From the NCBI GenBank assembly GCA_023411815.1, contig JAEYOJ010000031.1, positions 1 through 44,992 of the forward strand: 44,992 nucleotides of DNA, written 5' to 3'. Source of the DNA: Pseudomonadota bacterium. GTDB taxonomy: Bacteria > Desulfobacterota > Desulfovibrionia > Desulfovibrionales > Desulfovibrionaceae. Numbering within the stretch: position 1 is the first letter of the stretch; each line of letters starts with the position of its first letter. Under the pieces are notes generated by a model that was not told the DNA's origin, made no database searches, and worked only from the letters and a program-made list of their open reading frames with translations. Positions 7,841-15,852 of this stretch are shown here, piece by piece. Position numbers and translations under genes: made by a program.

Positions 7841-7886
7841 CCCGGCGTCTCTTCGCGCAAAGGCCGCTAAAGCGAAGAGGGCCGGG
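7841..7886. terminator. Bidirectional hairpin between convergent EPS transcripts
   Basis: CCCGGC-GT-CTCTTCGC (7841-7856) pairs with GCGAAGAG-G-GCCGGG (7872-7886), giving a 14-bp stem with a small bulge. It sits 8 bases beyond the stop of the leftward gene ending at 7894 and downstream of the rightward gene ending at 7541. There is no T-tract. The remaining 7542-7840 holds no recognised gene. Confidence 0.6.
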
Positions 7887-7893
7887 CCAGTCG

Positions 7894-8940
7894 TCAGCAT
7901 AGGTATGCAGCTTCGTGGAAGCGTGCGATCAAGGTCGGGCAAGGCCGTGTGGTCGCCTCGGGAGAATGGAGGAAGTGATGATAATGTTTGTCGAGCTGGT
8001 GTTTCGTCCAGAAATCGCCGTCGGCCTCGGCTTCGGGGAATAGCGCCTTTGTTATGTAAGAGACCTCGAAGCCAGTGGGGTGATACGTGAAACAGTACCA
8101 GTTGGCTTCCAGCTTGGACATGGGAAGGGCGCAGAAATTCTTGATGCAGCGTCTGGATTCCGAGATGACCTTGTCGCTTACGTTCGCCCCTTGCTTCCAG
8201 GCATAGGCTATCGGGAACAAGGCGAAGGGCAGATAGCCTACCGTCGCATTGGCTTGGGTCTTGGGTTCCGTGAGCAGCATCTTGACCAGATGCTGAAACT
8301 CGCGCCTTCTTTTGGACATGATGGAAAGCGGATTGATCTTCATGTGAATCAGATCTTGGGAATACCAGAAGTACTTGTGGAGGCTCGTGTAGAAAAGCTC
8401 GGACCGGCGCAGCAGTTCTGCGTCGTTCGCCAGTTTGCCCACCAGATAGTTCATGACGCCGAACCACAATTGCTGGTTCAGCGAGGTGTGAATCTCGCCG
8501 GTGGTGCCGTCGATGTTGAGAATGGCCCAGAGGTTCACGGAGGGCTCGAATCGATGCTTCAGGGCCAGCCGCTTGGCCAGTTCCAGATACCACGGTTCCT
8601 CAAGGCATGCATACGCTGCGACCAGCGCCTCCATGACCCAGGCCTGCCCGATGATCCCGTTCGGAAAGGACGTGTTGGCGTTCAGGATCATGTAGCTCGC
8701 GGAAAAGGGATTGTACTTCGGATTCAATATGGCCTTGGCCGACTCGCGCACCAGATCCTTGTAGCTGCCTTTGCCGGTGAGGGAGAACGCCTTGGCGTTT
8801 GTCACCATCCAGTGGCACGTGTTTCTGACCGGAGTTTCCATCTGCTCCCACGGGCCGTTGTACCCTGGGGGATATAGTCCGTCCTTGACTAGTTTTCGCC
8901 CCTTCTCGGCCGCGATGACGATCAGGTCAGGCATGTTCAT
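7894..8940 (-). CDS. AglQ-like putative (alpha/alpha)-toroid glycan protein
   Basis: A 348-residue protein resembling the family annotated as 'agl cluster protein AglQ'. The landmarks are GLYPPGYNGPWEQMETPVRN near the N-terminus, then CHWMVTNAKAF, FPNGIIGQAWVMEAL near residue 110-125, and TSLNQQLWFGVMNYLVG near 175-190. The repeated helix pairs and conserved aromatic/Asn residues fit a six-hairpin toroid of the kind seen in glycoside hydrolases and lyases. No signal peptide is visible, so a cytoplasmic role in glycan assembly or modification is likely. Its activity is unknown. ATG 8940 is chosen because longer frames run into the glycosyltransferase ending at 9050; ATG 8934 is also possible. 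It is the last gene of the leftward EPS operon. Confidence 0.6.
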   Translation of the reverse strand: MNMPDLIVIAAEKGRKLVKDGLYPPGYNGPWEQMETPVRNTCHWMVTNAKAFSLTGKGSYKDLVRESAKAILNPKYNPFSASYMILNANTSFPNGIIGQAWVMEALVAAYACLEEPWYLELAKRLALKHRFEPSVNLWAILNIDGTTGEIHTSLNQQLWFGVMNYLVGKLANDAELLRRSELFYTSLHKYFWYSQDLIHMKINPLSIMSKRRREFQHLVKMLLTEPKTQANATVGYLPFALFPIAYAWKQGANVSDKVISESRRCIKNFCALPMSKLEANWYCFTYHPTGFEVSYITKALFPEAEADGDFWTKHQLDKHYHHFLHSPEATTRPCPTLIARFHEAAYLC

Positions 8941-9049
8941 CGTTGTGTGCACCTGTTTGTTGGGTGATTGGCAGGGATGAATCCAGCCGCTCTCGGGCAG
9001 CCACGTCTGAGTATCTGCGCGAAACCTGCCGGCTAGGGGTTGGCATGCC

Positions 9050-10348
9050 CTATGGCTGGCATGCCTCCAGCAGTCTGGCCAGCATGGCCGTTTCCGCCTT
9101 GCGCTCATAAGGCGACAGATCCGCCGACGGATCGATCTTGAGGTTGCCCTTTAGGAAGGAATGCAAAACCCGCTTGATCCCGGACACGTCATCCTGGGAC
9201 ACGCATGCGCCCGCCTTGCACCTGCTGATGAGCTCCTGCACGGCGCCCTTGTCCGTGAAGGCGAGGATGGGTTGCCGGGCCGCCAGATAGTCGAAGCTCT
9301 TGGACGGGATCATGACCTGGATGTTCGGCTTGAAGAGCAGCAGCAGGTCCGAATCGACCGCTGCCTGCAAGGCCTGCCTGTAGGGCACGATGCCGTGGAT
9401 GTGGACGACGTCCTTCAGTCCGTAACGCTCGACATTCTCCGCCAGGCCGTCGAAATGCGGCCCGTAGAAATCAACTCGAATCTTTCCATGCTGCACATGA
9501 CCCTCCTCCAGGACTTCGGCCAAGGCGCGCAGGAAATGATTCGGATCGCGTCCGATGTAGAACTCCCCCATGTGGCTTATGACCAGACGATCATCCGTGC
9601 GTTTGCGGGCTGGGATGTCATCCGAATCGAAGCCGTTGAATATGAGGTGGGTCTTGGATTGCAGCCCGAGGTCCGGGTTGTCGGCGCACAACTGCTGGCG
9701 CGCCTGTTCCGCCGTGCAGATGACGGCCGCCGCGCGGCTGAGAATCGTGCGCTCGATCCTGGTGTTCAGCCACAGAACATGCGGGGGGAGAGGTTTGATC
9801 CCGGCCCTGGGGAAGTACGTCCACAAGTCCCGGCAATCGAGAATCAGCTTTGCGCCGGTGAGCAGCGAGAGAACGTAGCCGATGACCCCGACGGAGAAAG
9901 GCGGAGCCGTGACGTAGACATGCCTGATACGGTGGCGGCGCATGAGCCGCAGCCCGGAGACGATCGCCGGGACGATCCAGCCGTTCATCCTGTCGGGGAC
10001 GTTCAGGGTCGAGGCGAGGTCCTTGGCCAGCCGCAGCAGCCTGGAATCCGCGCCGCCGTTCGAACCAGGCCCGGCGTCTTCCTCCATGGGCCGCATGCCC
10101 TTGAGCATCCGCCTGATCTTCACGATCAGATCCCACGGCGTCGGCCATTGGGCCGCCTGTACGACGCTGGCGTCACGCACGTCATCGAGCCGCGCGATGT
10201 CCCATGTCTCGTAGACATCCGGATTCACGGTCACGACATGCGGCTGCCAGCCGTGCCGCGGCAGGTACTTGACGAATTTCTGCGTGCGGATCGCACCGAC
10301 CGCCGCATCGGGCGGAAAGTGGTAGGCGACCATCAGCAAAGGCTTCAT
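9050..10348 (-). CDS. Family-4-type glycosyltransferase
   Basis: A 432-residue GT-B glycosyltransferase beginning MKPLLMVAYHFPPDAAVGAI, the usual start of GT4 EPS enzymes (AYHFPP, then a glycine loop). The N-terminal domain runs to about residue 220 and contains LILDCRDLWTYFP. The C-terminal domain contains VISHMGEFYIGRDP, VHIHGIVPYRQALQ and a late PSKSFDYLAARQPILAF segment, where the nucleotide-sugar-binding acidic residue would lie. It would add a sugar to the lipid-linked repeat unit at the inner face of the membrane. The start codon overlaps the flippase stop as ATGA, so the two are translationally coupled. Confidence 0.85.
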   Translation of the reverse strand: MKPLLMVAYHFPPDAAVGAIRTQKFVKYLPRHGWQPHVVTVNPDVYETWDIARLDDVRDASVVQAAQWPTPWDLIVKIRRMLKGMRPMEEDAGPGSNGGADSRLLRLAKDLASTLNVPDRMNGWIVPAIVSGLRLMRRHRIRHVYVTAPPFSVGVIGYVLSLLTGAKLILDCRDLWTYFPRAGIKPLPPHVLWLNTRIERTILSRAAAVICTAEQARQQLCADNPDLGLQSKTHLIFNGFDSDDIPARKRTDDRLVISHMGEFYIGRDPNHFLRALAEVLEEGHVQHGKIRVDFYGPHFDGLAENVERYGLKDVVHIHGIVPYRQALQAAVDSDLLLLFKPNIQVMIPSKSFDYLAARQPILAFTDKGAVQELISRCKAGACVSQDDVSGIKRVLHSFLKGNLKIDPSADLSPYERKAETAMLARLLEACQP

Positions 10349-11829
10349 GCCGTGGCCTTGGCCTGAGACGGCCTGTCGAGGATCGTCCGCCTCAACTCGA
10401 AGAGACGCTTGCGCTGGAACAGCATCAGAAAGGCGGCGTAACACAAGGCGCCGGCGCCGCATTCCAGCAGGAAGAAGCCCCATGTGAGCTGCCAATCGTA
10501 ACCTCCGCGCAAGATGAATATGAATGCCGTCATGAGCAGGCTGCCGATGGTCGCCGGTATGAAAGAGGTCGTAAACCGCCAGAGAGGCAGGCCTATCTCG
10601 CGGCAGCTTTCGTACACGAGGACCAAGGCCACGGCTGGATAGGCGATGGCCCAGCCCGCCGCCACGCCGTTTATTCCGTGGAACGAGCCGATCACGAAGG
10701 CCGCGATCATGACCACGGTGAGCAGGACGTTGTAGTAGAGGAGGAATCCCGTTCTGTTCCTGGCCAGCAGAATGGGAGGGAAGAGAATGGCCAGCGAGCG
10801 GACCAGCCCGATGATGGACAGCAGCTGGAGCGGGACGATGACGGGCCGCCACTGGTCGGTGAGGGCGAGAAGCACGAAATCCTCGGCAACGGCGAAGATG
10901 CCGAAGGCGACCGGGAAGGTCACGATGCTCAAGTACATGCTCAAGTGCGTAAGGTATCTCGCCAGCGCGGGCGTATCGTCCTGGAGCTTGGAGAACGTGG
11001 GCAGGCACACGGGGTTGATGATCGCGCTGATCTTCTCCGTGGGCAGCAGGGCGATCTTGAAGGCAAGGGAGTAGAAGCCCAGCAGCCGCTCGCCCAGCAG
11101 TTTGCCTATGATGAAGAAATCGGCGTTCGTGTAGGTGTACCACAAGATCCTGATGAGCATGACCTTGACCCCGAATCCGGCCAGATCCAGGGCCCGGCCC
11201 AGGCGCCAGGACGGTAGCACCTTCCGGGGGCTGAGCATGTTCGAGAGCAGGGCCATCGAGCCCTGCTGCAACAGAGCCGCGCTGACCAGGGCCCAGACAC
11301 CGAAACCCATGGCCGCCAGAACAAGGCCGGCGATTCCGCTGAGGATGACGGTCGCCGCCTCCGCCTTGGAGATGACGTTGAAGCGCATGTCCTTGGCCAG
11401 CAGGCTCCAGGGCACGGCGCGCATGCCGCCGAAGAAGAAGCTGATCGACAGCACGCGGATGATCGGCTCCAGGCGCTCGGCCTCGAAAAACCCGGCGACC
11501 GCCGGAGCCAGGAGTTGGGCCATGCCGAAGAGGACGGCCGATACGGCCAGGGCGAAGCCATAGGCGCTCCCGAGGGCCTCGTCGCTCACCTTGGGGGCGC
11601 GGATGATGCTGCTGCCGATGCCTATTTCGTTGATGAGGTTCAGGAACCCGGTGAACACCATGGCCATGCCGATAAGCCCATAATCCGAGGGGAGCAGGAA
11701 TCTGGCCAGCAAGATGGACACAAGGAAGGAAAAGCCCTGGGAGAGCATTTTCACACCTGCCTGCCAGATGACTCCGGAGAGGAACTTTTGCTTCAGGCTG
11801 GTCACTGGATTCTCGCTGGGAGCACGCAC
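10345..11829 (-). CDS. Wzx-like polysaccharide flippase (MOP superfamily)
   Basis: A 494-residue integral membrane protein with about 12-14 hydrophobic helices. The N-terminus, with FLSGVIWQAGVKMLSQG then LLARFLLPSDYGLIGMA, is the hallmark of WzxC-type polysaccharide transporters. The conserved FFIIGKLLGERLLGFYSLAF stretch sits mid-protein. It would flip undecaprenyl-linked oligosaccharide to the periplasm for polymerisation. The start is uncertain: GTG 11829 gives the longest form, while GTG 11805 (V-T-S-L-K-Q-K-F) fits the family N-terminus better; neither has a strong ribosome binding site. It lies between two glycosyltransferases in a leftward operon. Confidence 0.88.
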   Translation of the reverse strand: MRAPSENPVTSLKQKFLSGVIWQAGVKMLSQGFSFLVSILLARFLLPSDYGLIGMAMVFTGFLNLINEIGIGSSIIRAPKVSDEALGSAYGFALAVSAVLFGMAQLLAPAVAGFFEAERLEPIIRVLSISFFFGGMRAVPWSLLAKDMRFNVISKAEAATVILSGIAGLVLAAMGFGVWALVSAALLQQGSMALLSNMLSPRKVLPSWRLGRALDLAGFGVKVMLIRILWYTYTNADFFIIGKLLGERLLGFYSLAFKIALLPTEKISAIINPVCLPTFSKLQDDTPALARYLTHLSMYLSIVTFPVAFGIFAVAEDFVLLALTDQWRPVIVPLQLLSIIGLVRSLAILFPPILLARNRTGFLLYYNVLLTVVMIAAFVIGSFHGINGVAAGWAIAYPAVALVLVYESCREIGLPLWRFTTSFIPATIGSLLMTAFIFILRGGYDWQLTWGFFLLECGAGALCYAAFLMLFQRKRLFELRRTILDRPSQAKATA

Positions 11830-11940
11830 GGCTCGGTTGATCGGCAGGATTTGCCAGTCGATTCGCAGGGTCTTTCTGGATTCCCGCGCGGTTCGTGGCC
11901 GACAGACATCGCTTTTTGTTGCTGCGACCGCCTCGGGATG

Positions 11941-13191
11941 TCACATATGTCTGTGTGCTTCGGCCGGGGTGCCGTCGAGCTTTCCCTTTCCGTTCAGGAT
12001 GCGCGCATAGATGTCCACATGAGCGGCCGTGGTGCGCTCCCAGGTGTGGCGCTCCCTGACCCAGGCCGGTCCATTCTCCTGCAGCCTCTGCCGCAGGGAG
12101 TCGTCGCCCAAGGCGCGCAGAAGGCTACGCGCAAGGGCCTCCTGGTCCCCGGCCGCGAAGAGAAGGCCGTTTTGGCCGTCCCGGACGAGTTCCTTGTTGC
12201 CGCCCACGTCGCTGGCCACGAGCACCTTGCCCATGGCCATGGCCTCCAGCGGTTTGAGCGGGGTGACGAGTTCGGTCAGGCGCATGCGGTAACGCGGGTA
12301 GGCGAGGACATCGATCATGGCGTAGACGCCCGGAACTCTGTCATGCGGAATGCGTCCGGGCATGACGACGTGCCCGGCGAGCCCCAGGCTTCGCACGAGC
12401 GCTTGCAGTTCCTCCTTCATCTCCCCTCCGCCCACGAGGAGCAGGGCGGCCTTGGGACAGGCCTGCCGTACGCGCGCGAACGCGCGCATGAGGAGGTCCA
12501 AGCCCTCGTAGCGGAAGAAGGAGCCGATGAAGCCGACAATCTGTCTGCCCTCAAGCCCCCATTCCTCCAGGTAGCCCTGGTCCGGAGGGCATGGGCTGAA
12601 GACTGCGGGATCGATACCGTTGAAAACGGGAGTGATCTTGTCCGCGGGTATGCCGCGGCCGACAAGGTCTTTCTTGAGGCCGTCGCACAGAATGCCGACA
12701 TGGTCTGCCCGGCGGCAGGCCCAGGTCTCGATTCCTCTGATCAACCGGTACATCCAGCCGTCTTCGGCATACTTGCCCTGGTCCACGGCCGCGTCCTCCC
12801 AGAAGGCGCGGATTTCGTAGACGACGGGTAGGCCGAGCTTGCGGCCCGCCCACAAGGCGGGAATTGCGTTGAGCACCGGGGAGTGGGCGTGGATGAGGCT
12901 GGGCTTTTCCTTCCGGGCCACTTCGAGAATCCGCCTGCCCAGGGCATGCATGAGACCGACTTCGGCTACGAACGGAGCCGTCGGGCCGATTGCCCCGGAA
13001 CGGTAATAGGGGATTCCTTCGATCAGTTCTTCAGCCCGCCGCTCGCCTTTCCAGGTGCTTTCGTGCTTGGGGGATGTCACCACGACGGGTTGCCAGCCCC
13101 GCTGCTGCTGAGCACGGAAGATCGCCTGGCTGCGAAAGGCATAGCCGCTGTGCAAAGGCAAGCTGTGGTCAAGGACGTGGAGCACGCGCAT
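11941..13191 (-). CDS. Exosortase-A-system-type glycosyltransferase (GT4)
   Basis: A 416-residue GT-B enzyme starting MRVLHVLDHSLPLHSGYAFR. This N-terminus is the signature I know from the exosortase A system-associated glycosyltransferase family (TIGR04063-like). The C-terminal domain has FIGSFFRYEGLDLLM, the acidic/proline segment LVTPLKPLEAMAMGK with the donor-binding Glu, and ASDVGGNKELV. It transfers a hexose-type sugar during EPS assembly, probably early in the repeat unit. ATG 13191 is chosen over an extended frame because the conserved N-terminus starts there, and GAGAGGTG lies upstream. It is the first gene of the leftward EPS operon, with a sigma-70-like promoter about 200 bases upstream. 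Confidence 0.88.
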   Translation of the reverse strand: MRVLHVLDHSLPLHSGYAFRSQAIFRAQQQRGWQPVVVTSPKHESTWKGERRAEELIEGIPYYRSGAIGPTAPFVAEVGLMHALGRRILEVARKEKPSLIHAHSPVLNAIPALWAGRKLGLPVVYEIRAFWEDAAVDQGKYAEDGWMYRLIRGIETWACRRADHVGILCDGLKKDLVGRGIPADKITPVFNGIDPAVFSPCPPDQGYLEEWGLEGRQIVGFIGSFFRYEGLDLLMRAFARVRQACPKAALLLVGGGEMKEELQALVRSLGLAGHVVMPGRIPHDRVPGVYAMIDVLAYPRYRMRLTELVTPLKPLEAMAMGKVLVASDVGGNKELVRDGQNGLLFAAGDQEALARSLLRALGDDSLRQRLQENGPAWVRERHTWERTTAAHVDIYARILNGKGKLDGTPAEAHRHM

Positions 13192-13806
13192 GGTCAAACG
13201 ACACCTCTCGCGGTTGCCGCGGGTTGCCGGCGGATCGCGCCGCCGTGGATCGGAGGGCTGCCCATAGGAGCACCTGCCGAGTTGCACAAGAACGAACCTA
13301 CCAACCGTCCCAATCCTCCGAGCCGCCCGCGGAGTGTGCCGTGGGGTTTCAAGCCATCAGGCCAGCGGGACCTGATAGACTTTGAAGTACAATTGTATAG
13401 CGGAGACTGCCTGCAGTGTAAACAACCTGATATTTAAAATGACGCAATGAGCGATGCGAAGGAGATCGAAAACGCTTCAGCCTTTGTCCCCCTGCAGGCC
13501 GATTCAACCCCGTTGGCCGTGCATGCCCGGCAGGGCGCATGCTTTGATAGGACTATCGGCATGAACCCCATATGGAGCATGATCCATATATTGGATGATA
13601 GAATGGGTTGAATCGATTCCGGTATGTGGATGGTTGAAGTGGTGGGCGGAGGGCGGAATAGGGCGTCCGACATGGAGGCAGGGCGCTCGGGTGCATCCCC
13701 GGCACCAGACAGCTGGACAAGTCCTGCGCGCCTGGGGAGCTTGGCGTCGGCCCTCGGGCGGCCCCATGGGTAATCCAAGCCTGAGGCGTTACGGCCCGGT
13801 CGGGCG
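13192..13806. other. Intergenic stretch between EPS operon and slp
   Basis: This stretch of 615 bases separates the leftward EPS operon from the 3' end of slp. It contains the promoter described separately (13394-13422), a perfect TACAATTGTA palindrome at 13388-13397 beside its -10 element, and a small ATCCA/TGGAT inverted repeat near 13581-13595. Open frames on both strands overlap and have no recognisable product. Confidence 0.5.
13394..13422 (-). promoter_or_regulatory. Sigma-70-like promoter of the leftward EPS operon
   Basis: On the minus strand, TTTACA (13422-13417) and TATACA (13399-13394) are separated by 17 bases. TACAAT, two bases further on, is an alternative -10. The perfect palindrome TACAATTGTA overlaps the -10 region and could be a regulator site. 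It lies about 200 bases before the glycosyltransferase start, implying a long leader. Confidence 0.5.
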
Positions 13807-14349
13807 TCACCAGTATCGATATACGCCGTAGCCGAAGTAGAAGCGCGGCCCCCAGGGGTCATAGTAGGGCTCTCGATAGGGCGCGCGTTCGGGCCAGAGA
13901 TGGACGCGGCCGGAGGCGACCACGGGGTAGACGTAGGGCCGCTCGCCCACGGGGCGCGTCGCGGAGCCTTCAATGGTCCCGGTCACGGTGACCTCGCGGC
14001 CAGGCGCAAAGAGCGCCGGATCCAGGAAAGCCGATGTGCGCACCAGGAAGCGGCCGCCCGTGTGCTGGCCGGACTTGGGCCTGTCCGAGGAGTCCAGCTC
14101 GAACTGGAGCACCTCAAGCTCCGTGCCGTCGCGGCCGGGACGGATGGATACGATCCTGCCGCCCCAGAGCACGGTGGAGTCCGTATACGCTCCGGGACGT
14201 TCCGCCACCTGTGCCGGATCGGCCAGGGTCGTGGGCGTTATGCGCATATCCTTGGGCAGCCGAGAGCCGCAGGACGACAGCACCAGCAAGGCGACAACGG
14301 CGGCGCCGATGATCGCCAGCAAACGGGACCAGAACGGATCGATGTCCAT
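13807..14349 (-). CDS. slp: Slp-family outer-membrane lipoprotein
   Basis: A 180-residue lipoprotein of the Slp (starvation-inducible outer-membrane lipoprotein) family. The signal peptide runs to a lipobox LSSC, giving lipidated C27. Next comes the family start (PKDMRITPTTLADPAQV, then WGGRIVSIRPGRDGTELEVL), with an OB-like beta-rich body and the GREVTVTGTIEG segment. The C-terminus ends in a Tyr/Trp/Pro-rich tail of about 30 residues, common in Slp proteins. ATG 14349 is used because TTAGGAG lies 7 bases upstream; the longer frame starting at 14496 adds an unlikely N-terminus. Its exact role is unknown; it is associated with envelope stress and stationary phase in enterobacteria. Confidence 0.85.
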   Translation of the reverse strand: MDIDPFWSRLLAIIGAAVVALLVLSSCGSRLPKDMRITPTTLADPAQVAERPGAYTDSTVLWGGRIVSIRPGRDGTELEVLQFELDSSDRPKSGQHTGGRFLVRTSAFLDPALFAPGREVTVTGTIEGSATRPVGERPYVYPVVASGRVHLWPERAPYREPYYDPWGPRFYFGYGVYRYW

Positions 14350-14519
14350 TGTCACTCCTAAGTCACGGCCATGCCGGAACCTCCTCCCATAACGTTCATA
14401 GCAGACGCGGGCCATAAGGCAATGGCGCGCGGCATTGAATCGGGTGGAGTTTTGGGCTAGCCTGCCGGCCTGTATCGAGCATCCCTTTTTCCCCATACCA
14501 GCAGCAAAGGAAGCGATTC

Positions 14520-15704
14520 ATGGCCATGCTCGCCAGCCAGATCAAGGAGTACCTGGAGCGCGCCTCGTGGATCCGGCGCATGTTCGAAGCCGGCATCGAG
14601 CTCAAGAAGCAGTTCGGCGAGAACGCCGTGTTCGACTTCAGCCTCGGCAACCCGGACCTGCCGCCGCCCCCGGCCGTGAAGAAGGCCCTGGCCGAGATCG
14701 CCGAGAATGCGGACAAGCCCTTCGCCCTGGGCTACATGCCCAACCCCGGCTACCCGGACGTGCGCGCGGCCCTGGCGGCCAGGCTCTCCCAGGAGCAGGG
14801 CGTGACCGTGGGCGCTGGCGACGTGATCCTGACCTGCGGCGCGGCCGGCGGGCTCAACGCCTTTTTCCGCGCCGTGCTGGAGCCCTGCGACGAGGTGCTT
14901 TGCCCCGCGCCGTTCTTCGTGGAGTACGGCTTCTACGTGCAGAACTTCGGAGGCGGACTGGTCCCGGTCAAGGCCCTGCCCCCGGATTTCGGCCTGGACG
15001 TGCCGGCCATGGCCGCGGCCGTCAACGCCAAGACCCGCGTGGTGCTGGTCAACTCGCCCAACAATCCCACCGGTGCCATCTACCCGCGCGAGCAGTTGCA
15101 GGCCCTGGCCGAGGTCCTGCGCGAGAAGTCCGCCCGGTTCGGCCGGCCCATCTACCTCGTGTCCGACGAGCCCTACCGCTTCCTGGCCTATGACGGGGCC
15201 GAGGTGCCGAGTCTCCTGCCCATCTACGAGAACGCGGTGGTGGCCAGCTCCTTCTCCAAGAACCTGTCCCTGGCCGGAGAGCGCGTGGGCTACCTGCTGG
15301 TCAACCCGGCCATGCCCGGCAAGGCCGAACTGCTGGCCGGCCTCACGCTCACCAACCGCATCCTGGGCTACGTGAACGCTCCGGCCATCGGTCAGAAGAT
15401 CCTGGCCAAGGCCCTGGGCTCGCAGGTGGACGTGTCGGTCTACGCGGCCCGGCGCAAGGCCATGGCCGAGGTGCTCGACGCGGCGGGAATCGAGTACGCC
15501 ATGCCCAGAGGCGGCTTCTACTTCTTCCCCAAGGCCCCTGGCGGCGACGACCTGGCCTTTGTCCGCAGGCTGCAGGAAGAGCGCGTGCTGGCCGTGCCCG
15601 GCACGGGCTTCGGCTATCCGGGATTCTTCCGCCTGGCGTTCTGCGTGGACGAGCAGATCATCCGCAGGAGCGCGGAGAGCTTCGCGCGGGCCGTGAAGGT
15701 ATAG
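14520..15704 (+). CDS. PLP-dependent class I/II aminotransferase
   Basis: A 394-residue fold-type I aminotransferase. The PLP lysine is K247 (SSFSKNLSLAGERVGY), the phosphate-binding Arg is R255, and the ring-stacking/Asp pair is in VSDEPYR (D216). NNPTG (181-185) and the N-terminal FSLGNPDLPPPPAV match aspartate aminotransferase-like enzymes. Substrate specificity cannot be set from the sequence; aspartate or another amino-acid donor is likely. AGGAAG precedes the ATG. It is transcribed alone, divergent from slp, and is followed by a textbook terminator. Confidence 0.9.
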   Translation: MAMLASQIKEYLERASWIRRMFEAGIELKKQFGENAVFDFSLGNPDLPPPPAVKKALAEIAENADKPFALGYMPNPGYPDVRAALAARLSQEQGVTVGAGDVILTCGAAGGLNAFFRAVLEPCDEVLCPAPFFVEYGFYVQNFGGGLVPVKALPPDFGLDVPAMAAAVNAKTRVVLVNSPNNPTGAIYPREQLQALAEVLREKSARFGRPIYLVSDEPYRFLAYDGAEVPSLLPIYENAVVASSFSKNLSLAGERVGYLLVNPAMPGKAELLAGLTLTNRILGYVNAPAIGQKILAKALGSQVDVSVYAARRKAMAEVLDAAGIEYAMPRGGFYFFPKAPGGDDLAFVRRLQEERVLAVPGTGFGYPGFFRLAFCVDEQIIRRSAESFARAVKV

Positions 15705-15732
15705 CGAGGCAAAAAGGAAGCGGAATGAAGTG

Positions 15733-15772
15733 CGCCCCCGTCCGGGATCTCCGGGCGGGGGCGATTTTTATT
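15733..15772 (+). terminator. Rho-independent terminator of the aminotransferase gene
   Basis: CGCCCCCG (15733-15740) pairs with CGGGGGCG (15756-15763), with an inner CCGG/CCGG pair. It is followed directly by ATTTTTATT. Confidence 0.92.
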
Positions 15773-15852
15773 AGAGCGGATTGTTTTTAAGACGCCCACT
15801 CCGGCGTTTACGGCGCAAGTGAATTGCGCCTACGCCTACGCGGTGGCAAGTC

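Noticed and set aside
9050..11944. Single 964-codon minus frame
   Set aside because: Only its last 432 codons are a real glycosyltransferase. The upstream part is an out-of-frame shadow of the flippase gene.
13434..13973. Minus-strand frame of 179 codons between the EPS operon and slp
   Set aside because: It overlaps the slp 3' end, has no motif and no ribosome binding site.
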